Positions 42,073-50,546 of a stretch of DNA of 64,000 nucleotides are shown one piece after another. A program made the translations under genes and the position numbers. Within the stretch, counting starts at the first letter, position 1. The number at the start of each line of letters is the position of its first letter. This DNA comes from Alphaproteobacteria bacterium (GTDB lineage: Bacteria; Pseudomonadota; Alphaproteobacteria; Micavibrionales; Micavibrionaceae). Below the pieces are notes generated by a model. It saw only the letters and a list, made by a program, of their open reading frames with translations. It was not told the origin of the DNA and searched no databases. The stretch is taken from positions 806,001 to 870,000 of the forward strand of contig JAUHWR010000001.1 of the NCBI GenBank assembly GCA_030427385.1. The letters are read 5' to 3'.

Positions 42073-42660
42073 ATGGAAATGACACTACTATCCGTTGCTT
42101 TAAATGTTGTCCTGATGATTCTTTTGGGGGCAATGATTTATTATGCCCGCCGTTTGTCCGAGAGCATTCTAATTTTCCGCAATAGCCGTCAGGAAATGAA
42201 GGCACTAATTAAAGACTTATCTAAAAATGTCGATAAAGCAGAAGCCGCCATAAAATCTATGCGCCGGGAAACAGATACTAGCGCCGATGATCTTCATTTC
42301 ATGATTACAAAAGCTAAAGCGCTCTCTGAGGAGCTTCAATTTATTCAAGAAACGGGTGACCGCCTCGCAACACGGATAGAAAAGGCGGCCTCTGCAACGG
42401 AGGGGCATCGCGCAAAAATAGACAGCCAAGATGAGCAGCCGATCAAAGCGCAAAAAAATAAAGCTAGCCAATCTTCAAATAAAAGCCCGCCGCGCCCCAT
42501 GTTTAATATCATTGATCGTGAACGCGAAGATATAGGAGGGCCTCATGATATCCCCGAATTTTTAACAGAGGATACCGATATTCCCGATAATTTGAAATCA
42601 CAAGCGGAGCGCGATTTGGCTATGGCGCTACAACGTCAAAAAAATAATAAAAAAGGATAA
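42073..42660 (+). CDS. DUF6468-type flagellar protein
   Basis: A 195-residue protein with one N-terminal membrane helix (about 7-25), a coiled-coil stretch (about 45-115) and a charged, Pro-containing tail. In alphaproteobacteria a protein of this design follows fliL-fliM and was linked to flagellar positioning in Caulobacter (PflI), so a polar localisation role is inferred. Starts three bases after fliM stop, so it is co-translated. Confidence 0.78.
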   Translation: MEMTLLSVALNVVLMILLGAMIYYARRLSESILIFRNSRQEMKALIKDLSKNVDKAEAAIKSMRRETDTSADDLHFMITKAKALSEELQFIQETGDRLATRIEKAASATEGHRAKIDSQDEQPIKAQKNKASQSSNKSPPRPMFNIIDREREDIGGPHDIPEFLTEDTDIPDNLKSQAERDLAMALQRQKNNKKG

Positions 42661-42669
42661 TCCAGGACT

Positions 42670-43362
42670 ATGTTTTCATCTGCCAGAAAAATTCTCCCCG
42701 TCCTCATTATGGTTTCATTATTTTCATTTGTTAATCGTGGCATGGAAGTTTGGAGCGGTGTTAAAACTCTTTCAGGGCAGGCTTTTGCAGTTGAACCTGC
42801 CGCCAATGATATACCGCCGCCGGATCAATCAACAATGGATCAAAATCCTGCAATGGAACCAGAATCACTTGAGGTCGCCGATACGGAAGATAAGAATAAG
42901 AAAGTTAGCGAAGATGATGTCGATTTGGATGATTTTGGCGAAATATCACCCATAGAGGCAGAGCTAGCCAAAGATCTTGTGATGCAACGCAAACGTCTTG
43001 AGGCACGTGAAACAGAATTAATTCAAAAAGAGGCTTTATTACAGGCGGCGGGTCAAGAGCTTGATCGTAAATACCAAGAGATGGTCGCGCTGCGTAAAGA
43101 CATCGAAGATTTATTGGTGACACAATCCGAAGAGGAAGAAAAACGTATTAATAGTTTGGTTAAAATCTATGAAAATATGAAAGCAAAAGATGCCGCAGGA
43201 ATCTTTAATACGCTGGATTTAGATATTTTAGTAGAAGTTATCTCCAGAATGTCAGAGCGAAAAGTATCACCCATTCTAGCGGCAATGAGCCCCGAACGCG
43301 CCAGAACAGTGACAATTATGCTGGCAGAACAAAAAAGCCTGCCAGAATTACCATTACAGTAA
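42670..43362 (+). CDS. MotE-like periplasmic motility chaperone with MgtE-N domain
   Basis: A 230-residue protein with an N-terminal signal/anchor (about 1-40), a low-complexity acidic linker, a coiled coil (about 100-155) and a C-terminal MgtE N-like domain (about 160-225, including RMSERKVSPILAAMSPERARTVT). MotE proteins act as MotC chaperones in rhizobia; here it follows flagellar genes. Starts nine bases after the DUF6468 gene, completing the operon. Confidence 0.85.
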   Translation: MFSSARKILPVLIMVSLFSFVNRGMEVWSGVKTLSGQAFAVEPAANDIPPPDQSTMDQNPAMEPESLEVADTEDKNKKVSEDDVDLDDFGEISPIEAELAKDLVMQRKRLEARETELIQKEALLQAAGQELDRKYQEMVALRKDIEDLLVTQSEEEEKRINSLVKIYENMKAKDAAGIFNTLDLDILVEVISRMSERKVSPILAAMSPERARTVTIMLAEQKSLPELPLQ

Positions 43363-43391
43363 AGCGCAGCAGGCTATTTTAAATCAATTTT

Positions 43392-43643
43392 TTATTTGTT
43401 ATTCGCAAGAGCCAAACGCTCTGGAAAAACCGGCATTATCTCATCATAATTAGGATCAGTTACAAATTGTGTAAGCGTTTCCTGGAAAGCAAGCTCGAAC
43501 ACGCATCCGTCAAATTCTTTAGTTAAAGAATAAGGTGGTTGCGGCGCTTCAGAAATATCTTGTGCGCTGGCGGCATCCAATGACACTAATGGAGTCGTAG
43601 CCAAAACAGCAGAAGTCATAAGACTTGTTAACGTTTTTCTCAT
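43392..43643 (-). CDS. Small exported protein of unknown function
   Basis: An 83-residue protein with a signal peptide (about 1-27, ending ASAQD). The mature part has a single Cys, and Pro/Tyr/Phe-containing strands. No domain recognised. AGGAG lies about nine bases upstream of the ATG. A 7-bp AGCCTGC/GCAGGCT dyad (43337-43375) with a minus-strand T-run just beyond the stop could terminate its transcript, though with a long loop. Confidence 0.6.
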   Translation of the reverse strand: MRKTLTSLMTSAVLATTPLVSLDAASAQDISEAPQPPYSLTKEFDGCVFELAFQETLTQFVTDPNYDEIMPVFPERLALANNK

Positions 43644-43723
43644 AATTTACTCCTTATTTAGGTGTGTATATCAATATATACCCTTAATATTGCATCGTCA
43701 ATACGGCTTAAAAAGTAATATTA

Positions 43724-43939
43724 TTAGGATAAAAGCAAGTTTTGAGGTAGGGGCGATGGGGTATCAACCTTAGGAAAACATTGTTTGTCTCCGACAAATT
43801 GTCCAGGAAAAAAGAAGAACTGGCTAGCTGCAAAATCACTCGTTGATGGATTTTTAGCCGCAGCAAATGAGGCTGAAGCAGAGGATACACCTAAAAAAAG
43901 TGTTGTTAAAGCCGTTGCAAAGCTTTTGGAAATGTTCAT
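43724..43939 (-). CDS. Small exported protein of unknown function
   Basis: A 71-residue protein with a signal peptide (about 1-28, ending SFAAAK) and a short mature part with one Cys and several Phe and Pro. A ribosome binding site (AAGGG) lies seven bases before the ATG. It resembles 43392-43643 only in size and export. No homology recognised. Confidence 0.5.
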   Translation of the reverse strand: MNISKSFATALTTLFLGVSSASASFAAAKNPSTSDFAASQFFFFPGQFVGDKQCFPKVDTPSPLPQNLLLS

Positions 43940-44011
43940 AATTTTACCCTTTATTTATATTATTATTAATCTCACCATAATTAATCTTGTCAAGTTATGT
44001 CAAGAAAAATA

Positions 44012-44626
44012 TTATTCCTGACGTGCGTCTTTGTGGATAAAATCACGATATTTGCCATTCACATGTGTGCCATAAATAGTCGGGTAGTCAATAGAACCAA
44101 AGAATGTGGTGAATTGTTGTACCCAATCCGGATAGCCGGTTTGATTGGCGGTGCATTCGGCGATTAACCCAAAATCAAAGTAGTGAGAGGCAAAGCCGAT
44201 ACCTTGTCGAAAGGCATCCGTTTCTTCGGGATCTCCCATGTAATTAAAAAATGTATGAGAGGCAAAGCTTTTCCCCAAACCGGACTGATCCATTTCATGG
44301 GTCATATTTAAATCCCGATATTGCCCATTTAGATAGTCCGCCCAAAAGTTACGGCTATAGGCTACTTTTTGGATATCGCTCTCAAATTGGACAGGATACA
44401 TCTGGAATCTTTTATCTTCTCTATAACGAAGGCGGCATATTGGCATGGCATCGCTATCCGGAGCAATAACGGTTAAAATTGTGTCCGGTTGTTGGTTGTG
44501 AATAATTTTCCATGTATCCGGAAATGATGCTTTAACACCCGTATCTGAATCTTTCCAAATAAATACATCTGCCTGTGCTTGAATGCTAAAGATGGAAAGA
44601 CATAGAATTAAAAATAAAATTCTCAT
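44012..44626 (-). CDS. Exported protein of unknown function
   Basis: A 204-residue protein with a signal peptide of about 19 residues ending QAQAD. The mature domain, strand-rich with SFPDTWKI and two Cys near CRLRYRED and ECTAN, may fold like a compact beta sandwich. The topology faintly recalls the protein at 19834-20412 but not enough for a family claim. Followed by the convergent small genes; lysC starts divergently. Confidence 0.7.
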   Translation of the reverse strand: MRILFLILCLSIFSIQAQADVFIWKDSDTGVKASFPDTWKIIHNQQPDTILTVIAPDSDAMPICRLRYREDKRFQMYPVQFESDIQKVAYSRNFWADYLNGQYRDLNMTHEMDQSGLGKSFASHTFFNYMGDPEETDAFRQGIGFASHYFDFGLIAECTANQTGYPDWVQQFTTFFGSIDYPTIYGTHVNGKYRDFIHKDARQE

Positions 44627-44737
44627 AAGTAATAATATCCGTTAAATTATTTGTTCAATTATCATATCATGACGAGGTTGATTATAAAATGCAAAGATTT
44701 CTTGCGGGATCAAAGTAAACGTAGTTAAAGGGTGAGT

Positions 44738-45976
44738 ATGGCACGATTAGTTTTAAAGTTTGGTGGTACATCGGTTGCGGATATTGACCGCATAGAGCGC
44801 GCCGCAGATAAAGTTGCAAAAGAATATAACGCCGGGCATGAGCTTGCCGTTGTGGTATCCGCAATGTCGGGCGTTACAAATCAACTGGTCGCATATTGTA
44901 GTAGCGTAAGCACCATGTATGATGCCCGCGAATATGATACCGTAGTCAGTAGCGGCGAACAAATTACCGCGGGCTTAATGGCAATCGCCCTTCAAAAGAG
45001 AGGGATTCCCGCGCGCTCATGGATGGGCTGGCAAATACCGATTATATGCGATGATATACATGGGAAATCACGTATTATTGAGATTCCCACTGAGGAAATA
45101 GAGACGCGTTTTAAAGGCGATGAAGTATTAGTCCTCGCAGGATTTCAAGGTATTACGTCTAAAAACAGAATTGCCACATTGGGGCGCGGCGGCTCAGATA
45201 CATCTGCTGTGGCGCTGGCCGCTGCTTTAAAAGCAGAACGCTGCGATATTTATACTGATGTGAACGGTATATATACAACAGATCCACGCATTGTACCGGA
45301 TGCAAGACGTATTAAACAAATTAGCTATGAAGAAATGCTTGAACTCGCCTCGCTGGGGGCAAAAGTTTTACAAAATCGCTCCGTTGAAATGGCGATGAAA
45401 AATAATGTCTCTCTTCAGGTTTTATCGAGCTTTGAAGACAGCATCGGGAGCGAGCTACCCGGCACATTAGTTACAAAAGAGGAAAATATCATGGAAAAAC
45501 CCGTTGTCAGTGGCATAGCATTCAGCCAAAACGAAGCAAAAATTAGTATTATAGACATTCCTGATTCACCGGGGATTGCGGCAAAAATCTTTGAGCCCAT
45601 TTCAAAGGCAAATATTATCATTGATATGATTGTGCAAGATATCTCTGAAGATGGAAAAGTTACCAGTATCACATTTGTTGTGCCTCAAGATGACGCCGCC
45701 AAAGCAGGGAAAGTTTTGGGTGATTTGGACATTCTAAAAGATGCGGATATTCGTATTAAAGATGATGTGGCAAAGATTTCTGTTGTGGGAATTGGCATGC
45801 GTACTCATGCCGGAGTCGCAGAAAAAATGTTTAAAACGCTTGCCGAGAAAAATATCAATATTGATGTGATTGCCGCCTCTGAAATTAAGATTAGTGTTCT
45901 GATTTCTCAGGAATATACAGAACTTGCTGTACGGGCACTCCATAAAGCTTATCATCTGGAAGAGCCCGAAGCTTAA
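44738..45976 (+). CDS. lysC: Aspartate kinase
   Basis: Phosphorylates aspartate at the start of the Lys/Met/Thr pathway. Start MARLVLKFGG at 44738 fits the family; a GTG two codons earlier is less likely. The 412-residue protein has kinase motifs KFGGTSV, the catalytic region with TLGRGGSDTSAVALA, and two C-terminal ACT domains (about 270-410) for feedback control by lysine or threonine. Single-function enzyme, not fused to homoserine dehydrogenase. Confidence 0.96.
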   Translation: MARLVLKFGGTSVADIDRIERAADKVAKEYNAGHELAVVVSAMSGVTNQLVAYCSSVSTMYDAREYDTVVSSGEQITAGLMAIALQKRGIPARSWMGWQIPIICDDIHGKSRIIEIPTEEIETRFKGDEVLVLAGFQGITSKNRIATLGRGGSDTSAVALAAALKAERCDIYTDVNGIYTTDPRIVPDARRIKQISYEEMLELASLGAKVLQNRSVEMAMKNNVSLQVLSSFEDSIGSELPGTLVTKEENIMEKPVVSGIAFSQNEAKISIIDIPDSPGIAAKIFEPISKANIIIDMIVQDISEDGKVTSITFVVPQDDAAKAGKVLGDLDILKDADIRIKDDVAKISVVGIGMRTHAGVAEKMFKTLAEKNINIDVIAASEIKISVLISQEYTELAVRALHKAYHLEEPEA

Positions 45977-46044
45977 GCAGAGGTTTAAAAAGTCTGATTT
46001 TTTATGTAAGATATTTGTAACTAGATTCTTGCTTGGAAATTTCA

Positions 46045-46995
46045 TTGTCAGATAAAAAAAACAAAGCCCCGTTAAAGCCTGCCAATTCGTCAAAAACACC
46101 TGCAAAGGCCACGAAGGAAAAAACGACGACGGATTTAAGCGTGGGGGAAATTCTGCGTCGTGCCAGAGTGTCTGAAAAATTAAGTCTTGAAACTGTTGAG
46201 CAAAATATTCGCATTCGCGCCTCTATGCTACAGGCCATTGAAGATATGGATTTGGATAAATTGCCGGGCTGGATTTATACCGTTGGTTTTATCCGCAGCT
46301 ATTCTGATTATTTAAATTTGGATAGCGATAAGATGGTGGCATTATTAAAATCTCAATTGGGCGATAAGAAAAAACAAGAATTAAATTTCCCCGCCGCCGC
46401 ATCTGAAAGCGCATTGCCCGATCCATGGATTATCAGCATGGCCGGCGTTGGATTAATGGCCCTTGTGTTAATCATTTATATTTTCCAATTTTTGGTATTG
46501 CCACATAGGGGCGGTGATGAAGATATAAATACAATCCCGCCCGTTCCTATTATTGAAAAATATGCTGAAAATAAAGGGGCTATAGAAAACGAAGAACCAC
46601 AGGTCAATCCCGCTCCAGCGCAAGAGGTCGCCCAAGAAGATATTCAAGCCACCATTCCGCGCGATGAAAACGGCATCGCTCTTCCGGCGCAAAAACCAAA
46701 TATAGATGATACCGCCGCGGCAACATCCCAATCTTATAAAATCATCATTAATGTAATCGATGAGAGCTGGGTTGAAATAAGTGACAGTAACGGCGATGTC
46801 CTTGTCTCTCGTGTGCTTAAAAAAGGGGATCAATATTATGTGCCTGATGCGGTTACAGGGCTGACCATGACCACGGGTAATATTGCCGGTATTCAAATGA
46901 CGGTTAATGGTGAAGACCTAAATGTCATGGGAAAAACGGGAGAAATTCGCCGTGATATTCCTCTCGATCCAGACAGCTTGAAAGAGATGTTTTGA
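46045..46995 (+). CDS. RodZ-like cytoskeletal helix-turn-helix membrane protein
   Basis: The N-terminal helix-turn-helix (about residues 34-100, VGEILRRARVSEKLSLETVEQ) links to MreB, followed by one membrane helix (about 130-150), a Pro/Glu-rich spacer and a C-terminal DUF4115 domain (about 235-316). No ATG exists before the domain; translation must begin at a non-ATG codon. TTG at 46045 with GGAA six bases upstream is preferred over TTG at 46033. Controls rod shape by inference from family. Confidence 0.88.
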   Translation: MSDKKNKAPLKPANSSKTPAKATKEKTTTDLSVGEILRRARVSEKLSLETVEQNIRIRASMLQAIEDMDLDKLPGWIYTVGFIRSYSDYLNLDSDKMVALLKSQLGDKKKQELNFPAAASESALPDPWIISMAGVGLMALVLIIYIFQFLVLPHRGGDEDINTIPPVPIIEKYAENKGAIENEEPQVNPAPAQEVAQEDIQATIPRDENGIALPAQKPNIDDTAAATSQSYKIIINVIDESWVEISDSNGDVLVSRVLKKGDQYYVPDAVTGLTMTTGNIAGIQMTVNGEDLNVMGKTGEIRRDIPLDPDSLKEMF

Positions 46996-47088
46996 ATTAG
47001 CACTGATTGAGATCCCTCTCAATAATCAGGGCTCATGACACTTATTCTTGTTTATTAGCGCTATTTCTTTTATATAATGGGCGTTGCC

Positions 47089-48231
47089 ATGAAAAACAAT
47101 GATCACAATAGCTTGCGTCCTTGGCGCATGATTGAACGACGTAAATCCCGTCAGATTATGGTGGGGGATGTGCCTGTTGGCGGCGATGCACCAATTACGG
47201 TGCAATCCATGACCAATACTTTAACAACTGATATTCAGGCGACGATCAAGCAAATACGTGATCTTGAAATTGCCGGCGCTGATATTGTGCGCGTCTCCTG
47301 TCCTGATGAAGATAGCTCGGCGGCTTTAAAACATATTATTCCGGAAGTTACCGTCCCCATAGTTGCGGACATTCATTTTCATTACAAACGCGGCATAGAA
47401 GCGGCGCAGAACGGCGCGGCATGCCTGCGCATTAATCCCGGTAATATCGGCTCAGAGGATCGCGTGCGTGAGGTTATAAAAGCGGCCAAAGATTATAATT
47501 GTTCTATAAGAATTGGCGTAAATGCAGGATCTTTAGAGCGCGATCTTCTTGAAAAATACGGCGAGCCATGCCCGGATGCCATGCTGGAATCCGCGCTACG
47601 CCATATTCAAATTCTGGAAGATAACGACTTCTTTAATTTTAAAATTTCCTGCAAAGCGTCCGATGTCTTTATGGCGGTCGCCGCTTATCAGCTTCTGGCG
47701 GATGCCTGTGATTACCCGCTTCATCTTGGCATTACAGAGGCAGGGGGGCTGCGCGGCGGTACGGTTAAATCATCCATTGGCATCGGCAATATGCTCTGGA
47801 GCGGGATAGGGGACACAATCCGCGTCTCGCTATCTGCTGATCCCGTCGAAGAAATAAAAGTTGGCTTTGACATTTTAAAATCATTGGGCTTACGTCACCG
47901 CGGGGTGAATGTGATTTCCTGTCCTTCATGCGCGCGTCAACAATTTGACGTCATTAAAACCGTGGAAACTTTGGAGGCGCGCCTTGCCCATATTACAACC
48001 CCTATGACGCTCTCGATTATCGGATGCGTTGTCAATGGACCGGGAGAGGCGCTTATGACCGACATTGGTTTAACCGGAGGCGGCAACGGCGTACACCAAA
48101 TCTACCTCGGCGGCGATAAGTCGCACCGCCTGAATAGCGGAGACCAATCCGTGATTGATCACATAGTTGAATTGGTGGAAGACAAGGCAAAACAGCTCGA
48201 AGCTGAAAAAAATCAAAAAGAAGCCGCTTAA
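47089..48231 (+). CDS. ispG: 4-hydroxy-3-methylbut-2-en-1-yl diphosphate synthase
   Basis: Iron-sulfur enzyme of the MEP isoprenoid pathway. From MKNNDHNS the product has 380 residues; an in-frame ATG at 47077 adds four. Cluster-binding cysteines lie in [11 protein letters not shown] and [11 protein letters not shown]. The N-terminal TIM-barrel motif [11 protein letters not shown] and FHYKRG are conserved. Length fits the bacterial type without the plant insertion. tRNA-Ser follows. Confidence 0.97.
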   Translation: MKNNDHNSLRPWRMIERRKSRQIMVGDVPVGGDAPITVQSMTNTLTTDIQATIKQIRDLEIAGADIVRVSCPDEDSSAALKHIIPEVTVPIVADIHFHYKRGIEAAQNGAACLRINPGNIGSEDRVREVIKAAKDYNCSIRIGVNAGSLERDLLEKYGEPCPDAMLESALRHIQILEDNDFFNFKISCKASDVFMAVAAYQLLADACDYPLHLGITEAGGLRGGTVKSSIGIGNMLWSGIGDTIRVSLSADPVEEIKVGFDILKSLGLRHRGVNVISCPSCARQQFDVIKTVETLEARLAHITTPMTLSIIGCVVNGPGEALMTDIGLTGGGNGVHQIYLGGDKSHRLNSGDQSVIDHIVELVEDKAKQLEAEKNQKEAA

Positions 48232-48273
48232 TTCTTGATCTAATTTAGAATAACTGGTAACTCATACACAGAC

Positions 48274-48366
48274 GGATACGTGGCCGAGTGGCTGAAGGCG
48301 CTCCCCTGCTAAGGGAGTATGGTGTTTATAGCTCCATCGAGGGTTCGAATCCCTCCGTGTCCGCCA
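48274..48366 (+). tRNA. tRNA-Ser (anticodon GCT)
   Basis: Cloverleaf: acceptor GGATACG/CGTGTCC (seven pairs with one G-U), D arm with TGGCCGAGTGGCTGAAGGC, anticodon stem CTCCC/GGGAG with the loop CTGCTAA, long class II variable arm, and T arm GAGGG/CCCTC with TTCGAAT. CCA is encoded. The 3' end is repeated at 55888-55904, marking it as the integration site of the element that follows. Confidence 0.97.
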
Positions 48367-48369
48367 TTT
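48353..48369. repeat. attL: direct repeat of the tRNA-Ser 3' end
   Basis: CTCCGTGTCCGCCATTT, identical to 55888-55904. It covers the 3' strand of the T arm, acceptor, CCA and three bases beyond; weaker similarity extends about 11 more bases. Confidence 0.88.
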
Positions 48370-48409
48370 ACCATTGATTTCATTGGATAATTTACAATTA
48401 TTATTTTTA

Positions 48410-48431
48410 GCCCATCATATAGCCCATCAAT
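48410..48431. repeat. Candidate integrase arm site, left
   Basis: A 22-bp sequence with two GCCCATCA copies spaced 12 bases apart; identical to 55748-55769 at the right end. It lies 41 bases inside the left att core. A second explanation is a remnant of an integrase start: on the minus strand it reads ATG GGC TAT ATG ATG GGC TAA. Confidence 0.6.
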
Positions 48432-48515
48432 ATTTGTGAGCACTAGAAGTCTTAAGTTTTAATCGAATCTTTTTTTCAAAAAATATTTGAAAACTAATAG
48501 TGGTAGAAGAGTAAT

Positions 48516-49007
48516 TTATTTTAATAAAAACAATGGGTTCTCACACAATGAATTTCTCATAACTTTATCAAAACTAAACATCATATCTAAAATATATGTT
48601 GTTTTTGAAAGAGAACCTCTCATCTCCCCTTTAATATAACCATACAAAAAGCCTCTATCGGCAGGTTCAGTGATTTGTTTTTCCTCAATTAGTCTAAAAA
48701 TAATTTCATGCTGTAGTTCAACCCAATGATTTAAATATTGTTCGGCAATCTCCGTAGTTGCCTCTCCATATAAGTAATTATATTTTGGACATAAATATAT
48801 TAAACTTGTTACAATTAATTTCTTCTGTAAATGTTGATCTTCTTCATAAATACTATCAATAGCTTCTTGTGCAATATCAAGATTTTCAGATTCATCTTTT
48901 GTTCCGGCATGCACAGGTATTGCTAAGAGTAGTAACAAAATAAAAATACCAACTCCTAATTTGCAAGGTGTAAAAGCATTCTGGTCCTTAAAAAATTTTT
49001 TCCCCAT
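48516..49007 (-). CDS. Exported protein of unknown function (element cargo)
   Basis: A 163-residue protein with an N-terminal signal sequence (about residues 15-35, ending VHAGT) and an alpha-helical mature part with Glu/Gln/Tyr-rich stretches. Two cysteines are in CPKYNYLY and CENPLF. It begins inside the stop of the upstream lipoprotein (TAATG), so the two are coupled. No family recognised. Confidence 0.65.
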   Translation of the reverse strand: MGKKFFKDQNAFTPCKLGVGIFILLLLLAIPVHAGTKDESENLDIAQEAIDSIYEEDQHLQKKLIVTSLIYLCPKYNYLYGEATTEIAEQYLNHWVELQHEIIFRLIEEKQITEPADRGFLYGYIKGEMRGSLSKTTYILDMMFSFDKVMRNSLCENPLFLLK

Positions 49008-49492
49008 TACAGACTACCCCACGCGTTGTTAACTGCATTTTCAATGTCTGTAAAAATTGTTCCTGACATAGGAGGGCAATTTTCCGAGTAGCCAGAGTTG
49101 GAGTAATGAAGAACGGTTTCATTATTTTTAACATCCACAAGCTCAACATTTATATAATCAAATTTATACCCACCGCCAAAACACCTTGTCATAGAACTAT
49201 TTGGGGCATAGCCATCGACCAATAGCAAAAATCTTGCAGATGTTTCGCTGTAAACTTCTGTTTTATCAGGATCTATATCATTAATAATATTTCTTTGGCT
49301 GGGTATACGCTTAATCAAGAACCCTCTAGATCGTAATCGTTTTTCTATTTCATACACCCATGGCGCTCTATCTCCTGTAAAGGCAATAACTTTAGGAGAT
49401 GTGATTTTTTCAGTAATGAAAATTTCATTTGACTTTGTAGAAACGCAGCCTGTTAGCGCCAAAGCAAACAGCATAATTAAAAAAGTCCTCAT
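49007..49492 (-). CDS. Predicted lipoprotein of unknown function (element cargo)
   Basis: A 161-residue protein with a lipobox LALTGC at Cys16. The mature domain has strands and a Gly-rich motif with paired cysteines (TRCFGGGYK and ENCPPMSG). It resembles small outer-membrane lipoproteins but no domain is recognised. Coupled with the next exported protein, forming a two-gene unit at the left end of the element. Confidence 0.65.
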   Translation of the reverse strand: MRTFLIMLFALALTGCVSTKSNEIFITEKITSPKVIAFTGDRAPWVYEIEKRLRSRGFLIKRIPSQRNIINDIDPDKTEVYSETSARFLLLVDGYAPNSSMTRCFGGGYKFDYINVELVDVKNNETVLHYSNSGYSENCPPMSGTIFTDIENAVNNAWGSL

Positions 49493-49521
49493 TATTCATA
49501 CTCCTAATTATCTTACGAAAA

Positions 49522-49548
49522 CGGCTCCGAGATTTCTCTCTGGAGCCG
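49522..49548 (-). terminator. Candidate terminator upstream of the lipoprotein gene
   Basis: Minus-strand stem CGGCTCC/GGAGCCG (seven pairs, with inner AGA/TCT pairing) followed by TTTTC. It would end transcription from the element genes to the right before the lipoprotein pair. Confidence 0.5.
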
Positions 49549-49554
49549 GGGAGT

Positions 49555-49800
49555 TTAGAACCGTCTATCGAGCGGCGTGACATATTCACGCGAACGCTAT
49601 TGTATTTTGCCACCTCCCCAACAAAGTTGAGAAGGCATCGCTTTTAACGGTCAGATGCTTAGTGACCGCGATAGAGAGGTTCTAATGCCCCAAAACATCA
49701 CATGACGTTTCACAACTACATTACCTCTCATATTTGATTTTCGAAAGGGTAAATTTTGAGGGCCGTGATATAATATAAGAAGATGTTAGAGGGGTTCTAA
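49555..49800. repeat. Repeated GGTTCTAA motifs in a gene-free stretch
   Basis: The 384 bases from 49493 to 49876 hold no convincing gene. GGTTCTAA occurs three times: inverted at 49555-49562, direct at 49678-49685 and 49793-49800. The direct pair extends to 14 bases with one mismatch (TAGAGRGGTTCTAA). These may be operators or a packaging/replication site; nothing decides. Confidence 0.4.
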
Positions 49801-49876
49801 AAAGCATTGGAATACTAATTAACAAGTCGGAAGAAAAGCCGCACCTTCGTTACGCAGAATGGATAAACACTTAGAT

Positions 49877-50233
49877 TTAAACGTTAGATCCTAAAATTGT
49901 ACTTATCAGATTTATATCGCTATCAATTTGTATCTTCGCGTGTTTCCCGTCTACATCGTCTGTAACGCGCTCCATCATAAGAATATTACCATTCATAGCT
50001 TTTTTAATTTTTAGTGCCGCTACAGCCTCTCCAAGAGGCATTTTATGTATTTGAGTACAGCGTTCTTCAAACTCTTTTACAGTAAGTCGCATGAAACGTC
50101 GTAAAGCATTTCGAACTTCCCACGGGCGCGCACCATGAAGGCGCGCGATATTCGGATCATTGCCATTAGCTTTTCCAAAACGAGTTGCCTCACCGTATTT
50201 TTGAATATTGGGATTTCCTTTGTAATTTGGCAT
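49877..50233 (-). CDS. Possible small-terminase-like or DNA-binding protein
   Basis: A 118-residue protein with a Gly/Asn-rich start (KGNPNIQKYGE), then a helical block ending in IKKAMNGNILMMERVTDD and a short end. The last block resembles a short repeat in phage-type small terminase or DUF5681 proteins, in which a helix is followed by RVEGK; here VDGKHAK. The match is from memory and is not decisive. Its start faces the hairpin and repeats. It could instead be a satellite protein of unknown function. Confidence 0.5.
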   Translation of the reverse strand: MPNYKGNPNIQKYGEATRFGKANGNDPNIARLHGARPWEVRNALRRFMRLTVKEFEERCTQIHKMPLGEAVAALKIKKAMNGNILMMERVTDDVDGKHAKIQIDSDINLISTILGSNV

Positions 50234-50281
50234 TTGAACAACCGTAATATATTTTTATTCTATTGATATAATATAGTTCAC

Positions 50282-50335
50282 GTAACACTCGTTTCGCTAC
50301 AGCGCAATTTGGTAAGCGAGCTACACGAGTGTTAC
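50282..50335. repeat. Large inverted repeat (11-bp arms, internal second stem)
   Basis: GTAACACTCGT at 50282-50292 pairs perfectly with ACGAGTGTTAC at 50325-50335. An inner TTCGCT/AGCGAG adds a second, imperfect stem. It is located between the terminase-like gene and the repeat cluster. A role in origin, single-strand initiation or regulation is possible. No T-run, so not a standard terminator. Confidence 0.6.
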
Positions 50336-50383
50336 TATAATTATTCTATGCTTTTTCTATATATAATCTGGATATATATATGG

Positions 50384-50546
50384 CACCTAATTTATAGGGT
50401 ACTAAAGCAAATAATATAAAACCTTAACTGTTTGTAATATAAGTTAATATTATTTTTTCACCTCTAAATTTTAGGGTAGGTGTTTTTCTATAATCTCTTT
50501 TTACCCCTAATTTTTAGGGTAGCCCCCTCTATTTTTTAGGGGTGGG
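50384..50546. repeat. Palindromic AT-rich repeats (possible iterons)
   Basis: Four related units of about 18 bases are seen at 50384-50401, 50459-50482, 50503-50526 and 50524-50546. The common form is a CCTAAWTTTTAGGGT dyad; units two, three and four are imperfect palindromes such as ACCCCTAA..TTAGGGT. The spacing is irregular. They lie next to a winged-helix gene and could be iterons of an origin or operators. Confidence 0.55.

Noticed and set aside
47011-47035. Dyad after rodZ as terminator
   Set aside because: The stem is imperfect and no T-run follows.
48410-48431. Start of a CRISPR-like repeat array (GCCCATCA doubled)
   Set aside because: Only two units at 12-bp spacing with no spacers or further copies; an integrase site or remnant is simpler. 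No CRISPR array seen anywhere in the window.
49425-49613. 62-residue minus frame overlapping the lipoprotein start
   Set aside because: It overlaps the lipoprotein gene and lacks a ribosome binding site; composition is basic and random.
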